This document shows, one piece after another, positions 1-7,467 of a stretch of DNA of 64,000 nucleotides; positions within the stretch are counted from its first letter, which is position 1, and each line of letters starts with the position of its first letter. The position numbers were made by a program, and so were the translations under genes. The stretch spans positions 186,001 to 250,000 of the forward strand of contig NZ_BDEL01000001.1 in NCBI RefSeq assembly GCF_001685485.1, read 5' to 3'. The stretch is from Formosa haliotis. GTDB lineage: Bacteria; Bacteroidota; Bacteroidia; Flavobacteriales; Flavobacteriaceae. The notes beneath the pieces are model-generated. The model was given only the letters and a program-made list of their open reading frames with translations. It had not been told where the DNA came from and made no database searches.

Positions 1-1
1 T

Positions 2-742
2 TATGGCATGATTGAAAATATAGACGATAATTTTGGCGAACTCATGCAAAAGCTTGAAAAATGGGACGCTTTAGATAATACACTGGTTATTTTCATGACC
101 GATAATGGCGCAACCCATTTAAAAGGAACCCTTAACGGAAAACCAGTAACGCATTTTAATGCTAATTTAAGAGGGGCCAAAAACTCACCTTTTGAAGGCG
201 GTACTCATGTGCCTGCGTTTTGGTATTGGAAAGGGAAATTGGGGACAGGAGTCGATATTAAAGCCTTAACAGCTCATATCGATATGTACCAAACTTTTTG
301 TGAATTGGCAGGTGTAACCTTACCCGAAAAGATGCAAGAATTAAGCGGTCGATCATTGGTGCCACTATTAGAAAATCCGAACACAGTATGGGCCGATAGA
401 GAATTGTTTATTCATTGTGGGCGATGGGCTGCAGGCGAACGCGAAGATGCCAAATTCAAGAAGTCGGCGATTCGAACACAAGAATGGCGATTTGATAATA
501 ATAGTCAATTGTATAACATTCCAAACGATCCCTCGGAAACAAATGATGTATATGCAGAACATCCAGAACTAATAGCACATTTAAGAACTACATATGATAA
601 ATGGTGGGAAAATACTAAGCCTTTAATGGTAAATGAAGGTTTGCCGAAAGTAGAACCCAAAGATCAGCCACTCGCTAAACGTTATTACAAGCAATTAAAA
701 GAAACAGGGATACCAGAATGGCAGCCTAAAAGCACCGAATAA
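2..742 (+). CDS. Sulfatase (arylsulfatase family S1), C-terminal part, cut by window start
   Basis: This is the C-terminal half of a sulfatase, an enzyme that removes sulfate esters, here probably from algal polysaccharides. The frame is open to the left edge (Tyr-Gly precede the first Met), so the N-terminus and the formylglycine Cys lie outside the window. Visible family features are the IENIDDNFG helix, the metal-site segment FMTDNGAT near the start, then RGAKNSPFEGGTHVPAFW, which carries the conserved Lys/Gly and Thr-His residues of the S1 fold. The C-terminal subdomain has AHIDMYQTFCELAG and SGRSLVPLL. The stop is TAA. Substrate specificity cannot be read from this portion. The downstream 400 bases hold no gene, so it ends its transcription unit. 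Confidence 0.9.
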   Translation, partial: YGMIENIDDNFGELMQKLEKWDALDNTLVIFMTDNGATHLKGTLNGKPVTHFNANLRGAKNSPFEGGTHVPAFWYWKGKLGTGVDIKALTAHIDMYQTFCELAGVTLPEKMQELSGRSLVPLLENPNTVWADRELFIHCGRWAAGEREDAKFKKSAIRTQEWRFDNNSQLYNIPNDPSETNDVYAEHPELIAHLRTTYDKWWENTKPLMVNEGLPKVEPKDQPLAKRYYKQLKETGIPEWQPKSTE

Positions 743-1170
743 TAGGTTCATTTAATATGCCTAACGTTCGATTATTAAATTAAATAAATCAACCTATCTG
801 ATATATTGTTAGGAGTTTAGAAAATAGAATACTTGAAATGGTGCGATTTAAGGCTTAATTTTATTACATGGTTATTGGTATTATTTGGTGGTAGAATTTA
901 TGCCAAGTTTAGAGTTAAAAACACCCTCGGCCCATTCCCACTACATGCCGAGAAAAGCTCCATTTTGGAAAAGCCCTTCATTAAAAAGTCTTGAACATAA
1001 CGTTAATCGTTCCGGATTTCATTGCACTTGCTTGCTAATCCACGAGAAAACCTGGAAGCAACCAAACTCCATTTCACCTACACTATTAACCTTAAGTTTG
1101 CTTGGCTTAATTCCGTTGCGAGTCCAGTTGCTCAAAGTCCAACTTTAAAGACTACGATTGCATGACCTAG
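743..1170. other. Non-coding or decayed stretch
   Basis: I see no supported gene here. An 87-codon open frame at 885-1148 has no recognisable domain and no clear ribosome-binding site. A CCTAAC at 760-765 faces a GTTAGG at 808-813 across about 42 nt, which could be a weak stem or the ends of a recombination site. Neither reading is strong. Confidence 0.4.
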
Positions 1171-1341
1171 GCTTAAACGAAAAGGGCATAAACCTTTGCT
1201 AGATTACATTAATAATTTGCAAAATTCAATTTAGTGAAACGGCGTATACGAGACCCGTTTGGTTTATCCTGTGTTTTAGCCTAAGGATGGTGTGAGAGGA
1301 GCAGTGACGCCTTTTAAGTCGTCTACCGTCTACACGATTGT
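1171..1341 (+). mobile_element. Probable group II intron 3'-end remnant, copy 1
   Basis: Bases 1171-1246 match 7363-7438 at roughly 80% by eye. The segment continues through GTGAAACGGCGTATACGAGA (1234 onward), then TGGTGTGAGAGG (about 1288-1299), and ends near GTCTACACGATTG. From memory, this string order resembles the domain V hairpin and 3' end that follow maturase genes in Bacteroidota group II introns: ACCGCC...GGTGGT stem, GTGTGAGAGG, CTACTCGAT end. Here the closing arm of the hairpin is replaced by an unrelated stretch of about 27 bases, so it would be inactive. No reverse transcriptase is left. The family assignment is by recall and was not searched. Confidence 0.4.
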
Positions 1342-1351
1342 AAAACGTTTT

Positions 1352-1468
1352 TTATTCAGATACTATGTATGAAATTTTAACATAATTAGGCGAATATTTT
1401 AAAAGTTCTTCTGTTCCTTCTTCATTTTCTTTCAAATATCGAACCCCCAAAGGACTTTTGTAAACTGG
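1352..1468 (-). pseudogene. Fragment of an unidentified protein-coding gene (38-residue C-terminus)
   Basis: Reading the minus strand from 1468 gives an open 38-residue C-terminus with convincing composition, including SPLGVRYLKENEEGTEELLK and ending in YIVSE before a TAA stop. The codon just upstream in frame is a stop, and no start codon or ribosome-binding site is present. It abuts the group II intron-like remnant at 1341. I read it as the surviving tail of a gene disrupted by rearrangement. I do not recognise the family. Confidence 0.4.
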
Positions 1469-1512
1469 CTAGGACTAGAAATTAAACTTATACGTTGTTC
1501 CTGTTTTACAAG

Positions 1513-2088
1513 TTATTTTATTAATTTTATTATGGTCGGGTAAAAATTTCCTGTTTGTCCTTTGTTAACTTTGATTGCAAATATTATTGGTAAAATGATG
1601 TTTATAACATAAAGAAAAAGCCAAAAATATAATGAAAGTATTAAATTTCCTGGCCCAATATCTAAATGTGTAATCTTAAGAAATGCTCCAATTATTAACC
1701 CAAAAGAAGCAAGTAAAGTCCAAATAATTTGAAAATTCAAAAGATTGGCTCCAATATCTTTCAAATCAATTATTTTATCTTTCTTAGTTATCCATAAGAT
1801 AAATAGAATTACTATATTTCCTATTGGGATAAAAAGACCAAATAATACAGATAAATGAAAGTAAGTTAAATAGCTTCTGTCAGTTTTTTTTCCGTAATCT
1901 AAGATGTCTTCTGCATTTAAGTCTAAAACTTTGCAAATTAAATTCAGAGTTTTTCCTCTAGGTTCACTTTCATTATTTTCAATCCGTTGAATAGTTCTCA
2001 AGTTAATTTTTGCAGATTCAGCTAACTCTTCTTGAGATAGTCCTTTTTTCTTTCTAATGTCTCTAATTTTTTTTCCAATTTCGTTCAT
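1513..2088 (-). CDS. XRE-family helix-turn-helix protein with C-terminal DUF4870 membrane domain
   Basis: This is a 191-residue protein. Residues 4-62 form an XRE-type helix-turn-helix (GLSQEELAESAKINLRTIQR, then IENNESEPRGKTL), a DNA-binding fold. Residues 73 onward are hydrophobic with three to four predicted membrane segments (HLSVLFGLFIPIGNIVILFI; TLLASFGLIIGA; LYFWLFLYVINIILPIIFAI). They include the KDIGANLLNFQIIWTL pattern of DUF4870/Tic20-like domains. This architecture is common in Bacteroidota and is thought to be a membrane-anchored regulator; its ligand is unknown. It stands alone in a decayed accessory region with no partner gene in an operon. Confidence 0.8.
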   Translation of the reverse strand: MNEIGKKIRDIRKKKGLSQEELAESAKINLRTIQRIENNESEPRGKTLNLICKVLDLNAEDILDYGKKTDRSYLTYFHLSVLFGLFIPIGNIVILFILWITKKDKIIDLKDIGANLLNFQIIWTLLASFGLIIGAFLKITHLDIGPGNLILSLYFWLFLYVINIILPIIFAIKVNKGQTGNFYPTIIKLIK

Positions 2089-2398
2089 ATAATAACGTTT
2101 ATTTTTGGGTAAAATTAATTATGAAACTACCATTTTGATAACGGTTTACATACGACATTTTTACGACATTCATGCCAGTCATTGATTTTGTTGGATTCTA
2201 ATTGGTTCTAACGTCAATCTGTATAATAACGTGCTGCAATTTTATATATTTCTACTAAAATACAGTTTTTTCTATTAGACGGGAGCTAAGATTCTATATT
2301 TTGAATTTTGTTTGTAAGCTTCTTGAAAGCCTATTGGAATGGTTGCTTTAATTCTTATTGAAGACGTGTAGCACAAGAATGGGAGGTTAGGCAGTTAC
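2089..2398. other. Intergenic, nothing recognised
   Basis: About 310 bases between the XRE gene start and the ancestral end of the GNAT gene. I see no open frame, hairpin terminator or repeat that I can support. Confidence 0.4.
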
Positions 2399-2886
2399 TC
2401 AGAGTCCAATTTTATTACTTCTACGTTCTAAAAGAATTGTATCACGCCAAACTCCTTCCATTTTCCCTATTCGTTCTCGATATCCAACTTCTCTAAAACC
2501 AAGTTTTTATGAATTCTCAAACTTCCTTTATTTTCAGGGAAAATTCCTGCTTGTAAAGTCCAAATTCCATTTTTTTCACTTTCAGCTATTAGTTTCTCTA
2601 AGAGTTTTGTTCCAATTTGTTGTCCTGAAAAATCATTCGCAACATAAACACTAACTTCCGCCACTCCACCATATACACATCGACTAGATACGGGTGAAAG
2701 AGCAAACCAACCAACTATGACATTATCTAATTCGGCAACAAATCTACAGGTCTGCAAATGTCCATTATCCCAATCCACCCAATTTGGAATATCAAGTTGA
2801 AAAGTTGCATTCTTAGTTTCAATCCCTTGTCTATAAATTTCAGAAACTTGATCCCAATCTTTTTTTTCTAAAATTCTTAAATTCAT
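2399..2886 (-). pseudogene. GNAT N-acetyltransferase (phosphinothricin acetyltransferase-like), frameshifted
   Basis: The protein starts MNLRILEKKDWDQVSEIYRQ and has the acetyl-CoA-binding core VAEVSVYVANDFSGQQIGTK and FPENKGSLRIHK, typical of the Pat/Bar-like GNAT family (about 160-170 residues), which acetylates small amines. The uninterrupted frame stops at 2467 after 139 residues with the odd tail NLVLEKLDIENE. In the next frame the expected family ending is present: LGFREVGYRERIGKMEGVWR, then DTILLERRS, with a TGA at 2399-2401. Adding one A to the run at 2504-2508 (five T on the + strand) joins the frames into 162 residues. So it is a one-base homopolymer loss, real or a sequencing error. 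Confidence 0.8.
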
Positions 2887-3174
2887 TTTTATTTAGTGTT
2901 TTTTTGTTATGCACTACAACGGTTAATATATGAAAATTAGGCGAATTCGAAGCACAAAATTTTCGGTTAAGCACAAAGTTTAATAGGGGCTAAAAGCTAT
3001 GATTTTACGTATGTTTCTCCTATTTTTTATAGCGTCTATTAAAAGCAGTAAGATGAGATAAAAAAAATATACTAATTTTGAAGATTTAGGCAATTGCTTT
3101 TTTTAGGATACGGAGTTATGTGCCATTGTAATACTGTAATTGCTTCAACTTGGGTTTGAGACAACTTGTTGTGT

Positions 3175-4047
3175 CTACCTTTTAGAAGAATAATCTATCT
3201 CCCCATATTTTCCTTCATTAAAATCTTTATATGCCAAGGCTATTCCTGCTTCACTATTCATTACAAATGGACCTTGCGAAACAATAGGCTCTGTATAATT
3301 TTCTCCACCAAAAAGTAAAATATCAATAGCCAAATCAGATAAATTCTCTATTTCAACTTCTCCAGCTTCTTTGTCAAATGCCACCAATTCTCCAGCATTA
3401 AAACTTTCCGTATTGATTATTGCTGAGTCTGTAGGTAAAACGGTCGCAACTTCTATTTTTTGAGGAAAGTCCATGCTAAATTTCTTCCCTGGGTTTATTT
3501 TGATATGAAATAGAAATTGCTCGGTGTAGGTCGGTATTTTTGATGTTAATTCTTGATAATCTCCAACAAGAACCCGTATAGATCCAGCATCTTCCGCTAA
3601 TTGTTTTTCAGGTATATCCTTTGCTTGCAAAGGCAGGTACTCAGGTTTTTCTTCTTTGATTTTTGATGGTAGATTAATCCAAAATTGAAAAGCATAAATT
3701 TCCTTTTGACTGAATTCACCACTTGCTCCTGATCTCTCATCATGAACAATCCCATTGCCTGAGTTCATCCATTGTACACCTCCTGAAGAGACCAAAGAAC
3801 GATTTCCTAAACTGTCAAAGTGTTCCACTTCGCCTTTAATGGAATAGGTTAGGGTAGCAATACCTCTATGAGGATGTGGACCCGTGCCTCCAGTCTTTTT
3901 GCCAACTACTTTTATAGGTCCTGCCTGATCAAGCAGAATAAAAGGTCCGACAGCTTTTGCCTGCCAGCTTGGTAAAAAACGGTTGATTGGTGCTCCGCCT
4001 ACCGAAGTGCTATTGCCTTTGCCTGAAAAACTGATTTTCTTCTTCAT
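3175..4047 (-). CDS. Pirin family protein
   Basis: A 290-residue bicupin of the pirin family. The N-terminal cupin carries the metal-binding signature GPHPHRGIATLTYSIKGEVE followed by HFDSLG and GGVQWMNSGNGIVHDERSG. These supply the three His and one Glu expected to hold Fe in pirins. The C-terminal cupin (RVLVGDYQ...; LLFGGENYTEPIVSQGPFVM) is the usual degenerate half. Some bacterial pirins have quercetin dioxygenase activity and others bind metabolic enzymes; the role here is unknown. It follows another pirin gene on the same strand with a 91-nt gap, so the two probably share a transcript, and they are clearly paralogous. Confidence 0.88.
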   Translation of the reverse strand: MKKKISFSGKGNSTSVGGAPINRFLPSWQAKAVGPFILLDQAGPIKVVGKKTGGTGPHPHRGIATLTYSIKGEVEHFDSLGNRSLVSSGGVQWMNSGNGIVHDERSGASGEFSQKEIYAFQFWINLPSKIKEEKPEYLPLQAKDIPEKQLAEDAGSIRVLVGDYQELTSKIPTYTEQFLFHIKINPGKKFSMDFPQKIEVATVLPTDSAIINTESFNAGELVAFDKEAGEVEIENLSDLAIDILLFGGENYTEPIVSQGPFVMNSEAGIALAYKDFNEGKYGEIDYSSKR

Positions 4048-4138
4048 AATTGTTCTAGTTTAAAATTTTTTTAACTTAAAGCTTTCCATCTTTCAATGTA
4101 AACATTCTGCTATATTGAGAAATAAGGGATGTCTCTGC

Positions 4139-5158
4139 TTATCTTTCTTCTGTAGTACCATCTGCATATTTTGCAAATCGTCCTTTTGTACGATCAAAAA
4201 CTTGTTCTGTTTCAGACCAAGGCCAGCCGCCAAACTGAGTTTTTCTGTACTCTGCAAAACCCTGATTTAATTCTTCCTCGGTGTTCATTACAAAAGGGCC
4301 ACGACTGGCTACGGACTCATTAATAGGTTTTCCTTGTAGAATTAGAAATTCGGACTCTTTATTACCATTGGTAATTGTTAGGCTTTGACCTGGTACCACT
4401 TTAACTAGCTGGTTGACGGTTACTATTTTGCCTTCTACATCTATTGAATTTCCCCTATAAAAGTAAAGCGTATTGTTTACCTGCTCGCTTGCCGTTGCTG
4501 GAAGCGTCCATTGGGCGTTAGCTTCCATTTTAACACTTAGGATGGCTACTCCATTATCAGGGTTGGCTGCCCAAGAATCTGGAGTTGGTTTGGGTGCTTG
4601 ATTGGATTTATAGTTTCCCGCATATAGCTCAATTTGGGTTTTCTTACCATTGTTATCTGTTTCTTCGATTTTTGGAATGCTCTCTCGCCATAGCATTTTG
4701 TAATGTGGTTCTACCAATTTACTCCGACTAGACAAGTTTATCCAAATTTGAAAAATCTCCAGTGTATTTTCTTTATCTGTATGAATGAGCGGAAACATTT
4801 CTGAGTGTTGAATTCCTTTTCCTGCTGTCATCCATTGTAGATCACCAGCACCAAACCTGCCTGCACCACCAAGAGAATCACTATGGTCTACAAAACCTTG
4901 TTTCCCAATGGTGATTGTCTCAAATCCTCGGTGCGGATGATACGGAAACCCAGGGATGGTTTTTCCATGATACATACTATAACCGTCTTTCCCTTGAAAG
5001 TCTTGACCTACTTTTCTACCTTCTAACTCAGAAGGATCTACACCCATTTGCTCATTTCCTTTTGGATAGTGGTCAAGATGATGCATGGCAACCAAAAAAG
5101 GATCTTGCGTTTGCCAAGGCATACTCATAGCTTCTACTGCAATTATTTTATCTGTCAT
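4139..5158 (-). CDS. Pirin family protein, longer paralogue
   Basis: A 339-residue pirin-type bicupin. The metal site is intact: FPYHPHRGFETITIGKQG, VDHSDSLGG, and GDLQWMTAGKGIQHSEMFP. The C-terminal cupin ends with GKPINESVASRGPFVMNTEE, parallel to the EPIVSQGPFVMNSE of the neighbouring pirin. An insertion around residues 165-195 (IPKIEETDNNGKKTQIELYA and following) makes it longer than the sibling. The gene lies between doxX-like and pirin genes on the minus strand, 54 nt after doxX. This order (Crp-type regulator, DoxX, pirin, pirin) suggests a stress- or electrophile-responsive unit, but that is inference. Confidence 0.88.
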   Translation of the reverse strand: MTDKIIAVEAMSMPWQTQDPFLVAMHHLDHYPKGNEQMGVDPSELEGRKVGQDFQGKDGYSMYHGKTIPGFPYHPHRGFETITIGKQGFVDHSDSLGGAGRFGAGDLQWMTAGKGIQHSEMFPLIHTDKENTLEIFQIWINLSSRSKLVEPHYKMLWRESIPKIEETDNNGKKTQIELYAGNYKSNQAPKPTPDSWAANPDNGVAILSVKMEANAQWTLPATASEQVNNTLYFYRGNSIDVEGKIVTVNQLVKVVPGQSLTITNGNKESEFLILQGKPINESVASRGPFVMNTEEELNQGFAEYRKTQFGGWPWSETEQVFDRTKGRFAKYADGTTEER

Positions 5159-5212
5159 TTTAATCTGTTTTTGTAGTTACGAATTCTCTCTATTCGCTAA
5201 AAGATTCAAACC

Positions 5213-5590
5213 TTAAATTACTGGCACAATAATAAACCTTCCTACAGCAACAAATAAGGCAAGAACCATAAGAACTAGATTCATTTTGACCTTGTTTTGT
5301 TCCTTTCTGTCAGCGTGCACCTTCATAGCTCCAAGCATAGTCATGGCAAGCCCAATGGCGGCTATAGGCGTTAATACAGAAAAGAAATTAATGCTCATTG
5401 GTAAAATAAGACCTACAGCTCCTAAAAGCTCCAAAAGTCCAATGAGTTTGAGTGTTGAGCTTGAATAATTATCTACCCAATCACCAAGTTTTTCACGAAG
5501 TTCATTCTTGGGTTTACTAAGTTTTGTGGCTCCTGCCATTAGAAACATAAGGGCTAATAAGACTTGTACAATCCAAAGTGCTACATTCAT
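5213..5590 (-). CDS. DoxX family membrane protein
   Basis: A 125-residue protein with four predicted membrane helices: residues 4-21 (ALWIVQVLLALMFLMAGATK), about 47-65, 70-88 and 103-122. The N-terminal helix ending in the GATKL motif, the LGLLELLGAVGLILP-like second helix and the length all fit the DoxX-like family. DoxX proteins are small quinone-linked or redox-associated membrane proteins with mostly unknown roles. It is followed by two pirin genes and preceded by a Crp-type regulator on the same strand, so it is the likely first structural gene of that cluster. Confidence 0.85.
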   Translation of the reverse strand: MNVALWIVQVLLALMFLMAGATKLSKPKNELREKLGDWVDNYSSSTLKLIGLLELLGAVGLILPMSINFFSVLTPIAAIGLAMTMLGAMKVHADRKEQNKVKMNLVLMVLALFVAVGRFIIVPVI

Positions 5591-5644
5591 TTTTTTCGAT
5601 TTTTATATTAATTATTTTTAATTACAATACAAATGTCGTAGAAA

Positions 5645-5668
5645 ATACATGCCTATGCATTAATGTAT
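5645..5668. promoter_or_regulatory. Candidate operator between crp-type gene and doxX
   Basis: ATACAT (5645-5650) faces ATGTAT (5663-5668) across 12 bases, with further partial symmetry inside (ATGCCTATGCAT). It sits 55 bp upstream of the doxX start and 20 bp past the end of the Crp-type gene. This is where an autogenously encoded regulator of the doxX-pirin genes would bind. No binding data exist; symmetry and position are the only support. Confidence 0.3.
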
Positions 5669-5687
5669 ATTAAGAAATGGAATTCGG

Positions 5688-6158
5688 TTATTTTCCGGAC
5701 TTCAATCTTTGACTTTTAGCAGCACTCAATGCTTCGGGAGTTACACCTAGGTAGGATGCCACCATATGTTGCGGCACTCTTTGCATTACATTTGGATAAG
5801 TTGAAACAAAAAAATCGTAACGCTCAATGGCCGAAGTACTCATGAGCATAATCACTCTTTTCTGAAGTACCCGCATACGTTTTACAAATTTCTTCAAATC
5901 GGGTTCAATCTTACCGTCTTTTTCGACCTGTATTACTACCGAGTCTTCTAAGGCATCGATGTATAAATCGCAGGGCTCGTCTGCTGCTGCATAATCAGTA
6001 ACAATCCATCCTTCAGGGCCGAACATGAAAATGTGTTCTTTTCCTTTTTCATCAATAGTATAACTTCTGAGTAAACCAGACTTTACAAAATATGATTTTC
6101 CACCCAAGTCACCTGTTCTTTGCAGAATTTCCTTCTTTTTTACATTGATTTTTTTCAT
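5688..6158 (-). CDS. Crp/Fnr-type cyclic-nucleotide-binding regulator, short
   Basis: A 156-residue protein of the Bacteroidota Crp/Fnr group. Residues 8-85 form a cupin-like cNMP-binding domain (GKSYFVKSGLLRSYTIDEKG, FMFGPEGWIVTD), a dimer helix with MRVLQKRVIMLMSTSAIERY follows, and the tail has QHMVASYLGVTPEALSAAKS, the helix-turn-helix. The length is about 35 residues below typical members because the N-terminal helix is missing, but an in-frame TGA upstream fixes this start. It is the first gene of the cluster leading to doxX and two pirins. Ligand unknown; several family members respond to redox or NO rather than cAMP. Confidence 0.83.
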   Translation of the reverse strand: MKKINVKKKEILQRTGDLGGKSYFVKSGLLRSYTIDEKGKEHIFMFGPEGWIVTDYAAADEPCDLYIDALEDSVVIQVEKDGKIEPDLKKFVKRMRVLQKRVIMLMSTSAIERYDFFVSTYPNVMQRVPQHMVASYLGVTPEALSAAKSQRLKSGK

Positions 6159-6808
6159 CTGAAATTTTCAATTTAAGAATTGATTTAATGGCATTCAACG
6201 TTTCCATAAGCGAAAAGTAGCAGGATTTACAAACTACATGTTCAATTAGTCACAGGTTTTAAATTTATAAATTATATTTCGTTTTAGCACTTTGTTGTTG
6301 GTTTATCCTGGGCCATTTAGTTGGTCTACCGCAACATCTAACGGACAGCGAGCATTCATTAAACCTTTTTGCGTAACATCAGTTTAAATCATAGTGGTTT
6401 CTGGCTTGGTATCTACTAATAAAACTTGAATATTATGAAAATCTTTCTGTTTTTTATAATAATTTGACATTCCACGCAAACCAATGGATGTGAACTAACA
6501 TGGAGATTATTATGGGAATTTTACGAATAAATTCGAAGTTAAATACGCCGAATCTTATTTTCTTAACGAGATATAAAGATTCATTTATTTCATTGTCCGA
6601 TAGGTTACAAATAGCCAAATCATTAAACGGAGATTTATTTTTGTTGCTACATTGTAATCATGCAGTAAATGTAAATGCTAGAGGTGTTTAAGTTTATGTA
6701 GGGAAAAGTCTAACGAAAAACACTAGAGAAACTATATGGTTAGCTTACTAGTTACCAAATCAGTTTAAAAGCACTTAGGATTTGATAGTCGGGGCGTAAC
6801 ACGTTTTT
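6159..6808. other. Gene-poor, decayed intergenic stretch
   Basis: About 650 bases with no intact gene. It contains a minus-strand coding remnant (listed separately, 6303-6470) and a 63-codon plus-strand frame at 6500-6691 without any recognised domain. The 11-mer GGTTTATCCTG at about 6300 also occurs inside the intron-like remnant near 1261. Confidence 0.4.
6303..6470 (-). pseudogene. Fragment of an unidentified gene with internal stop
   Basis: From an ATG at 6470 the minus strand reads MSNYYKKQKDFHNIQVLLVD and TKPETTMI, then one in-frame stop at 6384-6386. It continues in the same frame with TDVTQKGLMNARCPLDVAVD and QLNGPG before a second stop at 6303. The composition on both sides of the internal stop looks like real protein, so I read it as a decayed gene end. 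I do not recognise the family, and the two halves could be coincidental. Confidence 0.3.
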
Positions 6809-7237
6809 TTATTCAGTCAGTTTATTTTCAATGTTTTGATTTTTATTAGTCAATTCATTTGCAAATTCAAATTTATCTTTTGGTGAAATGACGATTAAAT
6901 CAAATTTTCCGTAAGTCAGCTCAATTCTGTCCAAAGATGGGGCAGGAGATGAAATCAAATTAGTACTTTTTTTTATTGATGTAATTTTATTAATATCAAA
7001 TGATTTATGGTAAAAAAAACCGCACTTTACTTTCAATAAACCATCCTTGGTAATAGTATATTTAGTAGAGAAGTTTAAATAAAGAAAATAAACATAAACT
7101 AGAGCGAATATTCCGCAAACCGAAATTATCGCTTTTAGGGGTTCACTTTGATAAATCATTAATCCAATAATTATCCCGAAAATTACAGTTAGGAACACCA
7201 CCACTTCATATCCGAATTTTGATTTGTATGTTTTCAT
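6809..7237 (-). CDS. PH-domain (YyaB-like) membrane protein
   Basis: A 142-residue protein. Residues 9-27 (YEVVVFLTVIFGIIIGLMIY) and 34-54 are two membrane helices. From about residue 57 it has a bacterial PH-like domain of the YyaB type: YTITKDGLLKVKCGF, then INKITSIKKSTNLISSPAPS and DRIELTYGKFDLIVISPKDK. The SSPAPS-DRI-Y-G pattern is characteristic of this family. Function is unknown; such genes are often lone accessory genes in flavobacterial genomes. It has no operon partner here: an intron-like remnant lies upstream and a decayed stretch downstream. Confidence 0.8.
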   Translation of the reverse strand: MKTYKSKFGYEVVVFLTVIFGIIIGLMIYQSEPLKAIISVCGIFALVYVYFLYLNFSTKYTITKDGLLKVKCGFFYHKSFDINKITSIKKSTNLISSPAPSLDRIELTYGKFDLIVISPKDKFEFANELTNKNQNIENKLTE

Positions 7238-7361
7238 TTTATAAATCTGTTTTATTCAAATTATGTAGTGGTTCAAAAATATCACAATGTTTTGTAAGCC
7301 GCGCTAAATTAGAACTGTTTAATTGTCTAAAACTTTGATAAAGTTATTGTTTTAGTTTCCA

Positions 7362-7454
7362 GATTTAAACGAAAAGGAGGGAAACCTTTGCCAGATTACA
7401 TTAATATTAGGCAAACTTCAATTTGGTGAACCGCCGTAGCTGTCTAGTCGATTG
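7362..7454 (+). mobile_element. Probable group II intron 3'-end remnant, copy 2
   Basis: The first 76 bases match copy 1 (1171-1246) at roughly 80% by eye, including AAACGAAAAGG, AGATTACATTAAT and TTCAATTT. This copy keeps GTGAACCGCCGTA but then jumps directly to CTGTCTAGTCGATTG. So the hairpin return arm and GGTGTGAGAGG are deleted, and only the opening arm and the intron-end-like string remain. The two copies are decayed differently, which suggests independent old insertions or one duplicated relic. Confidence 0.38.
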
Positions 7455-7467
7455 GCAATAGTTATTT

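Noticed and set aside
759..814. Possible integron attC-like site (GCCTAAC ... GTTAGGA)
   Set aside because: The outer heptamers fit loosely (the last base is wrong), inner symmetry is lacking, and no integrase or second site was seen. Lone accessory genes nearby keep the idea open but unsupported.
885..1148. 87-residue plus-strand open frame
   Set aside because: No recognisable domain, no convincing ribosome-binding site and a composition not like its neighbours. Left as possible decayed sequence.
6500..6691. 63-residue plus-strand open frame
   Set aside because: No domain, weak start context, and it lies in a clearly decayed stretch.
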